Origin: Candidatus Lernaella stagnicola
Lineage (GTDB): Bacteria; Lernaellota; Lernaellaia; Lernaellales; Lernaellaceae
DNA length: 64,000 bases
NCBI GenBank assembly: GCA_030765525.1
Contig: JAVCCK010000020.1
Span: 186,001 to 250,000, forward strand
Direction of reading: 5' to 3'
Positions within the stretch are counted from its first letter, which is position 1; each line of letters opens with the position of its first letter. The notes under the pieces are model-generated. The model searched no databases and was not told where the DNA came from. It worked only from the letters and a program-made list of their open reading frames with translations. Made by a program: the position numbers and the translations under genes. Below are positions 42,031 to 51,080 of the stretch, in pieces.

Positions 42031-44007
42031 GTGAATGCACGTGGCTGGTTGTTCCTGATATTGGCGTCGCTGGTGTTTCTCGTCGCCTGCGGCTGCGAGG
42101 GTGATTCGTCCGGTGACGATGGAAATCGCCCGGTCGACGATGATGATGACAATAACGACAACGATGACAACAACGACAACGACGATTCCACACCGCCATG
42201 TCCCTGTCTAATCGAAGGGAATTGTTACGGGGAGGGTGAACCCAATCCATACGAATCTTGCTTGATTTGCGATTCGACAACGAGTCCCGACGCTTGGACC
42301 CCGGCCGACGGCGCGCCGTGCGACGACGGCAACTTTTGTAACGGCGCCGACCTCTGCGCGAGCGGAACGTGCGGTGATCATGCGGGCAACCCCTGTTCCG
42401 ACGACGGCCTGTGGTGCAATGGCGCCGAGTTATGCGACGAGAGCAATCACGCATGCCTGCAAGTGAGCGTGCCAAGCTGCCCCGACGACGGCGTTTTCTG
42501 CAACGGGGCCGAGTTCTGCAACGACGACTTCGACGTTTGCGACCGCGGCGGCGACCCCTGCGCGGCCGCCGCCGAATGGTGCGATGAGGAAAACGAGGCG
42601 TGTCTGGCGGTTTTCTGCCGCGCCACCGCTTTTGAATCAATCGAGACCTGCGGTCGAACGCTGGTGGATCTCGAAGGCCGGCCGCAAAACGTCGAAGAAT
42701 TGACCACCTGGTGCGAAATTTCCGAAGCGATATTCGCCGCTAAGAACGAGCACGCTTCACCTTTCTGGAGTTGCTGGAGCGATTGCATTTTCGAAATGAA
42801 TTGCAGCGCCGATTGTTTCGAGGCGTGCCTACATCCGGTCGATCCGGGCGGCGGCTGCGGCCACATCGCCCACGAGTTGTATGCCTGCGACGTTCGCTTC
42901 GAGTACCAGTTTTTGCAGCCTCAATACGTGCCGGAATTGGACGTGATCGAGACCTGTGATTGGCTCCAGGATGATCGTTATGCGTGTTTCGATGATTGCC
43001 TTTGGTCGTATCCGTGTGCCGGCGGCGGCGGACAATACAACTGGGAGCCCTATGACCTAACTTCCTGTGTGGATTGGTGTGAGCCCAAGCCGGCGGTTGT
43101 CTTTGACGGGCAAACCGGCGCTGCGGAAATTCCCCAAGGTTCCGTGGTCCAAGTGGATGACTTCCTCGTTTCTCTTTATTTCCGGTTCGACGGCGGTCTG
43201 CCGGAAAACGGCGACTCAACGGGGATCGCCGGCTGTTTGAATCTCGGAACCGACGCCGCGGACTCGCCGGCCGGCTGGGAGTACCGCGTCGTGCGCGACG
43301 ATCAGTGGTGGGGCGAAACCTACTACCTGGTGTTCGCCATGGCGGATGCGAATTCGGGCGAAATCGTGGAATTGACGTCGGAGTGGGAAATCGAAGTCGG
43401 CGAATGGCACGCGGCGATGGCCGGTGAATTATGGGGCGATGATACGACGATCATGCGCGTGGACGGCGTGTTGGAAGCAACCGAAGACCGAGACACCCGG
43501 TTGACGATGGATGACACGCCGCTCTGGCTCGGTCGGTCGTCGGACGGCCAGGGCATTCCTTTCCACGGCGCGGTCGACGAAGTGCACTTGGGCCACGGAA
43601 TTGGTGTTATGTGGTCGGACCGCACCATTGCCTGGTGGCGGCTGGATGAAGGATTCGGCGGCCTAGTCCACGATCTGGGGGAGCACGATTTCACGGGCCA
43701 ACTTGTCGGTGGCTACGAATGGATAGAACGTCCGGCGCGACATACCCTGATTAGTTCCGCCCAGGGAAATCCGAGCGCGGAGTCGGTCGGTCGAAACGCA
43801 CGAATCGCGGAAGAACTGCATTACGAAAACACCGGCGGCGCCAACGGTGGGTACTACACGGACGACTTGGACGATTTGCTCGCATTTGACCGCAATCTCA
43901 CCGACGACCCAAACGTGACTTTCTTGTTCGGCGAAGCGAATTGTTCGGGTTACACGTTCAATACGTCACACGTGAATGGAAACATTACCTTCCATATGAC
44001 CGACTGA
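42031..44007 (+). CDS. Lipoprotein with Cys-rich repeats and a LamG-like domain
   Basis: A 658-residue secreted lipoprotein. Signal peptide with lipobox LVAC, a 17-residue Asp/Asn tract (36-52), then about three repeats of the form CxDDGxxCNGAxxC (about 85-190), a further Cys-rich region (about 195-345), and a LamG/concanavalin-like domain (about 355-565) with WWRLDEGFGGLVHDL. Start is GTG 42031, because the ATG at 42029 meets a stop at once; AAGGAG is upstream. Ligand or substrate unknown; adhesion or binding to polysaccharide is a reasonable inference. The CNG repeats are shared with the lipoprotein at 60.7-64 kb. Confidence 0.8.
   Translation: MNARGWLFLILASLVFLVACGCEGDSSGDDGNRPVDDDDDNNDNDDNNDNDDSTPPCPCLIEGNCYGEGEPNPYESCLICDSTTSPDAWTPADGAPCDDGNFCNGADLCASGTCGDHAGNPCSDDGLWCNGAELCDESNHACLQVSVPSCPDDGVFCNGAEFCNDDFDVCDRGGDPCAAAAEWCDEENEACLAVFCRATAFESIETCGRTLVDLEGRPQNVEELTTWCEISEAIFAAKNEHASPFWSCWSDCIFEMNCSADCFEACLHPVDPGGGCGHIAHELYACDVRFEYQFLQPQYVPELDVIETCDWLQDDRYACFDDCLWSYPCAGGGGQYNWEPYDLTSCVDWCEPKPAVVFDGQTGAAEIPQGSVVQVDDFLVSLYFRFDGGLPENGDSTGIAGCLNLGTDAADSPAGWEYRVVRDDQWWGETYYLVFAMADANSGEIVELTSEWEIEVGEWHAAMAGELWGDDTTIMRVDGVLEATEDRDTRLTMDDTPLWLGRSSDGQGIPFHGAVDEVHLGHGIGVMWSDRTIAWWRLDEGFGGLVHDLGEHDFTGQLVGGYEWIERPARHTLISSAQGNPSAESVGRNARIAEELHYENTGGANGGYYTDDLDDLLAFDRNLTDDPNVTFLFGEANCSGYTFNTSHVNGNITFHMTD
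42136..42186 (+). repeat. Asp/Asn codon tract
   Basis: 51 bases of GAY/AAY triplets encode 17 Asp/Asn residues after the lipobox of the LamG lipoprotein. Confidence 0.8.
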
Positions 44008-44113
44008 CTCGCCGCAAACGGCCGCATCGACATGCGACTCGCTTTGAATTTGTTTTCCGGAGGCGACGTGCTATCGTCATCCTAGCTTTTTCCCATTTTG
44101 AAAGGAGTTGCTA

Positions 44114-45661
44114 ATGCGCACTCGTTTTCTAGCGGCCGTGATTTTGGCCCTATTTCTGATTATTCCAGCGTGCGCCGACAGCGACAACAATGATGATGCC
44201 AGCCCGAATGCCGGTGACGACGACATGGACGACGACACATCCGATGACGACACCTTCCTTCCCGATGACGACACTACCAACGACGACGATGACGACGACA
44301 ATGACGATAACGATAACAATGACAACAACGACACTTCACCCCCCTTGCCTGAGGGCATTTACGTAAGTACCGAGGGCGACGACGCCAATCCCGGCACGCC
44401 CGATCTACCAATGCGGACGATCGAGGCGGCCCTGTCGGTCGCCGAGGCAGCCGATGTGCCCGTGCGCGTCGCCGCAGGCGAGTACCAGGCAAGCCTCGAA
44501 ACCACCGTATCGATGTACGGCGGCTACAACCCCCACAACTGGAGGCGAAATATTGCCGCCAACGAAACGACAATCGTCGGGTTGTTCGGCGTCAGTCTGT
44601 ATGTGTGGGGAGGTATCGAGACGGAAACGGTCGTGGATGGCTTCTCGATTTCGGCGACCGGTCCCGCCTCCGGAGCCGCGCAGACCGTGTTCCTTGATGG
44701 CGGCAAAATCACCTTCTCGCACAACACCGTGACCGGCCACGACGCCGCGGTCGATGGTTACGCCAACGGCGTGTCCATAAATGGGGAAGGAGATTTCCAC
44801 ATTCTGCGCAACCGTATCAAGGGCGGCAATTCCAGCGGCGAGTTTGCCAAGTCGTTCGGTTTGTCCATCGCCAGCCACAACGGACAGGTCAACGTCGAAG
44901 GCAATTCGATTTACGGCGGGCGGGCCGTCGATACAAGCGAAAGCGGGCTTTCGTGCGGCATCGGCGTCGAGGCCGTGAACAGCGAAGTGTTGATTCAACG
45001 CAACGTTATCGGCGCCGGTTACGCCCAGGGCCTCTACGCGGCGTTTACCGACGGCGTGGACATCGTCGACGGTGAGGTGACGCTGGTCAATAACATCATC
45101 ACATCCGGCGCCGCGGGCGGTAGCCCCGTGACGATCGCTGCCGGCATCCACACGTACGCCACAGCGCCGCCGCCGCTCATGCTGCACAACACGATTCATC
45201 CCGGCCTCGCCCTGTATGCTTTCGCGGTACAACTCGAAGGCGACGCGACGATGATCGGCAACGCCTTGCATATTGCGCCGGGGATTTTCGCCTCGGTGTT
45301 CGCCACCCAAGCGTCGAGCGCCGGGCGGATCGTCATCATCGGCAACAACCTGCAATGCCTCGGCTGGACATGCGTGCTCGGCTCGGTCGGCACCGATATC
45401 CCGTTGATTACCGTGCGCGGCGTCAATGCCTGCGATTGGCCGGGTTGCCTGGAAGCCCACGACAACATTTCGGAAGCGTCCGCGTTTGCCGGGATGCTCG
45501 ACTTCCATTTGACGGCCACCAGCGCCCTCATCGATGCGGGCGTCGATCCGACCGCATGGTACGACGGCGACCCGTTGTACGTTGATATCGACGGCGAGGC
45601 GCGGCCCGTCGGCGAGGGTTGGGATATCGGCGCCGACGAAGCGCCCGTCGCGGTGTGGTGA
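44114..45661 (+). CDS. Beta-helix lipoprotein (DUF1565/pectin-lyase-like)
   Basis: A 515-residue lipoprotein: lipobox IPAC, an Asp/Asn-rich linker of about 40 residues, then GIYVSTEGDDANPGTPDLPMRTIEAAL, the typical start of DUF1565 domains, and a right-handed beta-helix with repeated N-x-I/V-x-G turns. The C terminus contains GWDIGADE, common at the end of such proteins. Surface binding or carbohydrate cleavage is possible, but no catalytic residues are evident. ATG 44114 has AAAGGAG six bases upstream. Confidence 0.82.
   Translation: MRTRFLAAVILALFLIIPACADSDNNDDASPNAGDDDMDDDTSDDDTFLPDDDTTNDDDDDDNDDNDNNDNNDTSPPLPEGIYVSTEGDDANPGTPDLPMRTIEAALSVAEAADVPVRVAAGEYQASLETTVSMYGGYNPHNWRRNIAANETTIVGLFGVSLYVWGGIETETVVDGFSISATGPASGAAQTVFLDGGKITFSHNTVTGHDAAVDGYANGVSINGEGDFHILRNRIKGGNSSGEFAKSFGLSIASHNGQVNVEGNSIYGGRAVDTSESGLSCGIGVEAVNSEVLIQRNVIGAGYAQGLYAAFTDGVDIVDGEVTLVNNIITSGAAGGSPVTIAAGIHTYATAPPPLMLHNTIHPGLALYAFAVQLEGDATMIGNALHIAPGIFASVFATQASSAGRIVIIGNNLQCLGWTCVLGSVGTDIPLITVRGVNACDWPGCLEAHDNISEASAFAGMLDFHLTATSALIDAGVDPTAWYDGDPLYVDIDGEARPVGEGWDIGADEAPVAVW
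44216..44332 (+). repeat. Asp/Asn-rich linker tract
   Basis: About 117 bases rich in GAC/GAT/AAC triplets, interrupted by Thr, Ser, Met and Pro codons, between the lipobox and the beta-helix. Confidence 0.7.
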
Positions 45662-45738
45662 CGGGAGAAAAACCAGCGGCTGTTTACGGACGATCCGGCA
45701 AGTGGTACCCCTTTGGCAGCATGAGGGAAGGGGAGTCC

Positions 45739-45816
45739 ATGCCGTTTCAGAACCAAATCGTCGAGCCAACGGAATCGCCCGCCGTGACCCGCGGAATCGT
45801 CGGGGGTTTACACTGA
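45739..45816 (+). CDS. Possible 25-residue leader peptide before the PHP gene
   Basis: ATG 45739 follows GGGAAGGGGAG and opens a short frame (MPFQNQIVEPTESP...) that ends in TGA at 45814-45816, overlapping the ATG of the PHP phosphatase (TGATG). This is the arrangement of a coupled leader. No run of a single amino acid is seen. It could be chance. Confidence 0.3.
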   Translation: MPFQNQIVEPTESPAVTRGIVGGLH

Positions 45817-46622
45817 TGCCCGGCGCCGACTACCACGTGCACTCCTCTTTATGCGGCCACGCCCGCGGGAAAATCGATGCCTACGTCGAGCACGCGATTC
45901 GCGTGGGTCTGGACGAAATCGGTTTTTCCGAGCACCTCCCCATGGACGTGTGGGGCGAGCGCGATCCCTCGTTGACCATGGGCCTGGGCGACATGGACAC
46001 GTACCTGGCGGAAGTGGCCCGCGTGCGCGACAAATACGCGGACCGTATCATCGTGCGGCTTGGCATCGAGGCGGATTTCCCTCCCGATCGACAAGATGCC
46101 GTTGCCGGGTTTTTGAGCCGCCATAAATTCGATTACGTCATCGGTTCGGTGCATTTCCTCGGCGACTGGGGCATCGACGACCCACGCGAGTTGCACAAAT
46201 GGGACGGCAGGGATGTCGACGAAGTGTATGAATCCTACTTCGAAGCCGTGCGGCGCGCCGTGCAGTCCGGCCTGTTCGACATACTGGGCCATGCCGATCT
46301 GGTCAAAAAGTTCGGCCACCGGCCGCGGGGCGATATTTCCCCGTGGTACGAGCGAATCGCCGAAGCGCTGGCGGCGCGGGAGATGGCCGTTGAATTGAAC
46401 ACCGCCGGTTTGCGGAAACCGGTCGGCGAGATGTATCCGCATCCGGATTTGCTCCGCGCGTGCCGCGTCCGGGACGTGCCGCTGGTCATCAGCAGCGACG
46501 CCCACGCGCCGGAGGAAGTCGGTCTGCAACGCGCCGATGCCGAGCACTTGGCAAGAGAAATCGGCTTTACGCATACCGTGGGTTATGCAGCCCGTCGCGT
46601 CGTCACGAGCTTCGCGCTGTAG
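45816..46622 (+). CDS. PHP-domain phosphatase, histidinol-phosphatase-like
   Basis: A 268-residue PHP metal-dependent phosphoesterase of the HisK/HisJ type. Metal ligands appear as DYHVHSSLCGHA, FSEHLPM, GIEADF, GSVHFLG, LGHADL, AVELNTAG and SSDAHAPE. In this family the substrate is L-histidinol phosphate, but no other his gene is present, so a different phosphate ester is possible. ATG 45816 gives the usual N terminus; GGGGG lies nine bases upstream. Confidence 0.88.
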   Translation: MPGADYHVHSSLCGHARGKIDAYVEHAIRVGLDEIGFSEHLPMDVWGERDPSLTMGLGDMDTYLAEVARVRDKYADRIIVRLGIEADFPPDRQDAVAGFLSRHKFDYVIGSVHFLGDWGIDDPRELHKWDGRDVDEVYESYFEAVRRAVQSGLFDILGHADLVKKFGHRPRGDISPWYERIAEALAAREMAVELNTAGLRKPVGEMYPHPDLLRACRVRDVPLVISSDAHAPEEVGLQRADAEHLAREIGFTHTVGYAARRVVTSFAL

Positions 46623-46703
46623 CGGCAACCGAGAAGGCTTTATCCTTGGTCGCATCGCTGGCATAATCGACGCGACCCACACCGTCGAACAATGAGGTAC
46701 GGC

Positions 46704-47387
46704 ATGCCGCAGGCTGTCCAGCGAAGTGAGCCCCGCATCAACTTCCGTTTGTCCGTTTTTTTTGGGGAAAGCGAACCGGATTTGATCGGTCACGTCAAAA
46801 ACATTTCGCTCTACGGCGCGGCGATTTCCTGCGCGAATCTCGTGACACCCAAAACGCGGTTGAACATGCGACTCGAGACCGATCGCGGCCCCATGAAGAT
46901 GGTCGGCGAAGTTCGTTGGAGCCGGCGTTTCTCGCTGCAATTTTCCTTCGTCGATGACTGCGAGATGGGCGTGCACTTCGTCGAATCGGACCCACGCTAT
47001 CCGAACTATTTTTCCGATCTGTCCGAGCAGCACGTCGAACTGCGCGCCGAGCCGCGTTTCGACAAGGTGTTCATCGTCACCATCGACAACGGAACCGAAT
47101 TGCAGACGCTCAATATCAGCCGCAGCGGCATGTACGTGATGACCGCCAACTCACCGGCCTGCGGCTCGATTGTCCAAGTGCGGCTCGTGCTCCCCAACCT
47201 CAATATCACCGTCGGCATCGAAGGCGAAGTACAACACACCGTCGATGTCAGCGAGGCGTACGACCGGGGCTTGAAACCCGGTTTCGGACTCAAGTTCCTT
47301 CGCTTTCTCACCGAAACCGAAGCGCAGTTTCATGAATACGTCGATTGGTTGGCGGGGGCTCCGATTCGCGATGAAACGCCGTCGTAA
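46704..47387 (+). CDS. Tandem PilZ-domain protein
   Basis: About 227 residues with two PilZ domains. The first has RSEPR and NISLYG, the second RAEPR and NISRSG: both keep the RxxxR and N-x-S-x-x-G signature that binds cyclic di-GMP. It is probably a cytoplasmic receptor linking c-di-GMP to surface behaviour such as motility or adhesion. No diguanylate cyclase is in the window. ATG 46704 is chosen over 46692 because GAGG lies seven bases upstream. Confidence 0.85.
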   Translation: MPQAVQRSEPRINFRLSVFFGESEPDLIGHVKNISLYGAAISCANLVTPKTRLNMRLETDRGPMKMVGEVRWSRRFSLQFSFVDDCEMGVHFVESDPRYPNYFSDLSEQHVELRAEPRFDKVFIVTIDNGTELQTLNISRSGMYVMTANSPACGSIVQVRLVLPNLNITVGIEGEVQHTVDVSEAYDRGLKPGFGLKFLRFLTETEAQFHEYVDWLAGAPIRDETPS

Positions 47388-47406
47388 ACGCAACTAGCCG
47401 CGGGCG

Positions 47407-48561
47407 ATGATTACTTTCAAACCGATGCGAAGCCGTTGTCGACCCCTCCGTGTGTTCTGGTGGCTCGCAGTGTGGGCCATTCCCATTCTATGCACTTGCG
47501 CCTGCTCTCCGGAAAGGGAGGAATCCATCGTGCGAGATCGCTTGACCGTCGTGACGTACAACATGTGGCACGGACTCAACCCGACCGGACTCATCATGTT
47601 CGAGGAGCAGGAAACGACTGCCGATCGCGATCGCCGCATGCGGGGTTTCTACCACCACGTACGCGCGTTGAATCCCGACATCATCTTTCTGCAGGAAGTG
47701 AACCCGGCGCCGGGCCTGAGCCGCCGACTTGCCGCCGATCTCGGGTATGACCACACCTTCATCGTCGATAACGCGGGCGTAAAAATCGGCGCGTTCGGGC
47801 CACCGTTCAATTTCCGCAGCGGCCAGGCCATCCTCGCCAAGCCCGATCTCCATTTGCAGGCGCTGGGCGGGACGAAGCTGTCGGGAAAATTCGGTTGGGC
47901 GGCGTGGCACAGCTCGCTGCAGTTCAGCGAGTTCCGCGACGCGGTCGCCGCGGCGGTAACCGTCAACCAGCGCCGCGTCTTGCTCATGGGGCTGCACGCG
48001 CACCACGGCCCCGAGGCAGACCGGGAGATCCAGGAAGGGCTCGACGAGTTGGAAGCCGCGGGCGTTATCGATAGTGCTCGCCGGCAGGAAATTCTCTCCA
48101 AGTTTGCGCAAGCCTCAGTGCGACGGCGCGGGGAGTTGGAGAAAGCGCTTGCCTTTGCCTCGCGCATCGGCATGGATCGCGGCCCTGTTTTGTTCGCCGG
48201 CGACTTCAACGCGTCGCCCGACAGCCCGGAGTTGATGTGGCTCAAAAACGAGCAGCAATTTGCCTCCGTCACCGCTGATGAAGATCCCGCTTCGCTGTTG
48301 ATCACCTGGGATCACCGCCGCAATCTCAACACGCACTACTTCCATGATTTCGTCCCGGTTCACATCTTCGAGCCGGACGTCATGCGCGTGCTCAATCCAC
48401 TGGTGGTGACGGGCAGTAAGCGAATCGATTACGTGTTCCATCGCGGTTTCGGCGAGTCATACCGGGTAGTCGAGGCCGGCCTATTCGGCGAAGAACTTTT
48501 CGAGGGACACTACGCATCCGACCACTTCGGCGTGTACGCGGTTTTCCATATCGAGGATTAA
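47407..48561 (+). CDS. Endonuclease/exonuclease/phosphatase-family lipoprotein
   Basis: A 384-residue EEP-fold protein with an N-terminal signal peptide and a lipobox-like TCAC. Catalytic motifs are visible: VVTYNMWHG, FLQEVNP (metal Glu), GLHAHHG, AGDFNASPD and the C-terminal SDHFGV. Exported members of the family cleave phosphodiesters of lipids or nucleic acids; the substrate is not clear. Its end overlaps by four bases the convergent Sel1 gene. Confidence 0.82.
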   Translation: MITFKPMRSRCRPLRVFWWLAVWAIPILCTCACSPEREESIVRDRLTVVTYNMWHGLNPTGLIMFEEQETTADRDRRMRGFYHHVRALNPDIIFLQEVNPAPGLSRRLAADLGYDHTFIVDNAGVKIGAFGPPFNFRSGQAILAKPDLHLQALGGTKLSGKFGWAAWHSSLQFSEFRDAVAAAVTVNQRRVLLMGLHAHHGPEADREIQEGLDELEAAGVIDSARRQEILSKFAQASVRRRGELEKALAFASRIGMDRGPVLFAGDFNASPDSPELMWLKNEQQFASVTADEDPASLLITWDHRRNLNTHYFHDFVPVHIFEPDVMRVLNPLVVTGSKRIDYVFHRGFGESYRVVEAGLFGEELFEGHYASDHFGVYAVFHIED

Positions 48562-49439
48562 CGGCAGGCGGGTTCGTATCCGCCGCGGCAGGCCCGTTCG
48601 TAGAGTTGACGCGCCTCGTTCGGCCGATCGAATGCGATCGTATCGGCCAACAATAAGCACCCGCGCATATCACCCTGTTCACACGAGCGATAGAAGAAAT
48701 TGGCTGCGACCTGTGGGAGTGCGTCGCGCAGCCGCAACCCGAGACGATTGCAGCCGCGGGTGTAGCCGGCCTCACAAGCCCGCTGATACAGAACGTTGAT
48801 CTTGCGATCGTCAGTGAGCGGACCGGCACCGGATTCATGAAGCATCGCCAGATTCGCGCAGGCGATCGGCTCGCCCCCTTCGCACGCCTCCAGGTACAGA
48901 CAAGCAGCGCGGTCGGGGTTTTTCGGAACGCCGTTGCCCAGAGCCAGGATCACGCCCGCGTTGCTGCAGGCGATCAGCAGGCCCAGGTGGCAGGCGCGTT
49001 CGTATAGAGGCAGCGCAATCTCCGGTTCGTTTCGGTGGTGGCTGAATTCCCGCGCCTCGGCGAAGAGACACGCGGCCGAGGCATGACGTTTGTAGTAAGC
49101 GGACGCCTCTTCCCATTGACCTAAGATCTGCAGCGCATAAGCCTGGAGTCCGCAACAATCTTCGCAACCCTGTTCGCAATAACCTGCCAGCAACGGCGAC
49201 CACCGCCGGGCCGCTTTTTCTTTTTTGTAAATCAGCTCGTGCACGGTTTCGTCGATCCATTGCGCGAGGCGTTTGGGGTCGGTCGGGTAGCCCACGTCGG
49301 CGGCGGCAAGAGTGGGTCCGGGAGGCGTTGGCTTGGCGCTCGCGCGGGGCGTGTGGTTGCCCGATACGTACCACCAGCCGAATGCGCCGGCGGCCACCAC
49401 CACCAGCGCTAATAGAAGCAACCGTTTCATTGGTCGCAT
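48558..49439 (-). CDS. Sel1-like repeat protein with a membrane anchor
   Basis: About 293 residues: an N-terminal hydrophobic segment (LLLLALVVVAAGAFGWWYV) and at least four Sel1-like repeats of about 36 residues in the C-terminal half. These carry paired Cys (ACHLGLLIACSN, ACEGGEPIACAN, ACEAGYTRGCNR, SCEQGDMRGCLL, ACRGGYEPAC) as in the secreted Hcp proteins of Helicobacter. It is likely periplasmic and a protein-binding scaffold. ATG 49439 and 49430 are both possible; neither has a strong ribosome site. Confidence 0.82.
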   Translation of the reverse strand: MRPMKRLLLLALVVVAAGAFGWWYVSGNHTPRASAKPTPPGPTLAAADVGYPTDPKRLAQWIDETVHELIYKKEKAARRWSPLLAGYCEQGCEDCCGLQAYALQILGQWEEASAYYKRHASAACLFAEAREFSHHRNEPEIALPLYERACHLGLLIACSNAGVILALGNGVPKNPDRAACLYLEACEGGEPIACANLAMLHESGAGPLTDDRKINVLYQRACEAGYTRGCNRLGLRLRDALPQVAANFFYRSCEQGDMRGCLLLADTIAFDRPNEARQLYERACRGGYEPACR

Positions 49440-49546
49440 CGTAGCAGCACAACTCCCTTCCCACAATTCGCTGCGGCATGCCGATGTCTTTTGTGTTAGA
49501 AACGCAACAAATCCAGCGAACGAAACGCAGAAGGTTTCACAAAAGC

Positions 49547-50344
49547 ATGACCACGGAAAACACCGCCCTCGACGCAGCAAAAACGTGCGGCAAAGGCCCC
49601 TTCGGCCCGTGGGCGTCGGTGGGCCTGACCCTCGGCGCGATTTTCATCATGTTCAGCGTACAATCGCTGTTAGCGATCCCGGCCATCATGGCGGGAGTCG
49701 GCGACACAGCTAGCGGCGAAAGCCTCTCGGCGGTCGATTTCACGACGGAGATGCTTAACTCGCCCCTCGGTTTGCTGACGACGGTCGTGGCGATGTTCTT
49801 TTCCATGGTGATACTCTTCGGCATTGTCGTGGCGCTGGTGCAATTGCGCGGTGGGCCGACGCTGCGGGATTACTTGGGCGCGGTGCGCGTGCGCGTTGGT
49901 GTGTACGCCCGGTGGCTCTTGATCCTGTTCGCTTACGGCTTGCTGATGCAGGTCGTTTGGACGGTCTTCGATTTGCCCTCGGAAGACTTCGTCATGGATA
50001 TTGTGCGCCACACCTGGGTTCTTCCCCTAATTATTCCGGTTGTCGTCATTGCGTCGCCGATCGCCGAGGAGTCATTGTTTCGCGGTTTCCTGTACGCCGC
50101 CTTTGATCGCACGCCCGCGCAGCGTTTGGCGGTGATCGTGGTGAGCGCGGCGGTGTGGTCCGGCCTGCACGCATTCCAATACCAGTGGTACACGGTGTTG
50201 GGCATGTTCGGGATGGGTGTTGTCTTCGGTTTCGCCCGTTGGCTGAGCGGTTCGCTTTACGTGGCGATCGCGCTGCACGCCTTCTGGAACCTGGCTTCGA
50301 CGATCATTGCATTGCTTATCGTGGCCGGTCTCTTGGATATGTGA
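49547..50344 (+). CDS. CPBP-family intramembrane metalloprotease
   Basis: A 265-residue membrane protein with about seven helices and the CPBP (CAAX protease and bacteriocin-processing) motifs: AEESLFRGFL (EExxxR), SGLHAFQY and HAFWN. Bacterial members process or confer resistance to peptides; the substrate is unknown. The start at 49547 (MTTENTAL) is preferred to one 23 residues earlier. A second CPBP gene follows 14 bases downstream. Confidence 0.88.
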   Translation: MTTENTALDAAKTCGKGPFGPWASVGLTLGAIFIMFSVQSLLAIPAIMAGVGDTASGESLSAVDFTTEMLNSPLGLLTTVVAMFFSMVILFGIVVALVQLRGGPTLRDYLGAVRVRVGVYARWLLILFAYGLLMQVVWTVFDLPSEDFVMDIVRHTWVLPLIIPVVVIASPIAEESLFRGFLYAAFDRTPAQRLAVIVVSAAVWSGLHAFQYQWYTVLGMFGMGVVFGFARWLSGSLYVAIALHAFWNLASTIIALLIVAGLLDM

Positions 50345-50358
50345 AAGGGAAGGGTGCC

Positions 50359-51075
50359 ATGTCGGACACCTCGCCGCCGGTCGAAAAGAGAGGAACCGGG
50401 CGACTTTTTCTGCGCGCCGCGTTGTGGTCCGGTTTCGCCTTCGGCGCTTGGTTCCTGGGACTCGTTGCCGTACCTGGGCTCGCGGATATTTCCGCAGCGA
50501 CCGACTTCACCGACGTCATCACCTGGGAAGCCTCTCCTTTATTGGCCTTCGTTTTGGGCATGCTTGCCGTTTGCTGGGCGGCGCGGCGATGGCGGCGGGG
50601 CGGCGTCGTCGAAGTGTTGGGCGTCGTGGCCGTCAAGTGGAAGGTGGTTGTCGGCCTTTGCATCGTGACCGTGGTTGCCGTTCTATTGCACGACGTGCTG
50701 CGCTACGCCCTCGGTTTGCCGTTGCTGCCTCCGGAATACACGCGTCTTATTCAAGCCTCGAACCACCCCATCGTGTTGTCGCTGGGTTTCCTGATCGCGG
50801 CGCCGATCTTCGAGGAAGTGTACTTTCGCGGCTTTTTCATCACGGCCTTCGGCGGCACCTGCCTGCGTCCGTGGGGCGCGGCGGTTGTCGCGGCCGCAAT
50901 CTGGGCGTTTGCCCACACCCAGTACGACTTGACCTACATGCCGATCATTTTCTTAGCCGGCCTTGCCTTCGCGGGAGTGCGTTTGCTCACCGGCAGCATC
51001 GTGCCGGCTGTCGTGGCCCATGCCCTCATCAACCTGATGTCATACGTACACGTGATGTTTTTTCTGGAGCGGTGA
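50359..51075 (+). CDS. CPBP-family intramembrane metalloprotease, second copy
   Basis: A 238-residue membrane protein with the CPBP motifs FEEVYFRGFF (EExxxR), FAHTQYD and AHALINL. AAAGGGAAGGG precedes ATG 50359. It is in tandem with the first CPBP gene and only distantly like it. The pair may form a hetero-complex or act on related substrates; this is inference from position. Confidence 0.88.
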   Translation: MSDTSPPVEKRGTGRLFLRAALWSGFAFGAWFLGLVAVPGLADISAATDFTDVITWEASPLLAFVLGMLAVCWAARRWRRGGVVEVLGVVAVKWKVVVGLCIVTVVAVLLHDVLRYALGLPLLPPEYTRLIQASNHPIVLSLGFLIAAPIFEEVYFRGFFITAFGGTCLRPWGAAVVAAAIWAFAHTQYDLTYMPIIFLAGLAFAGVRLLTGSIVPAVVAHALINLMSYVHVMFFLER

Positions 51076-51080
51076 AGCGC

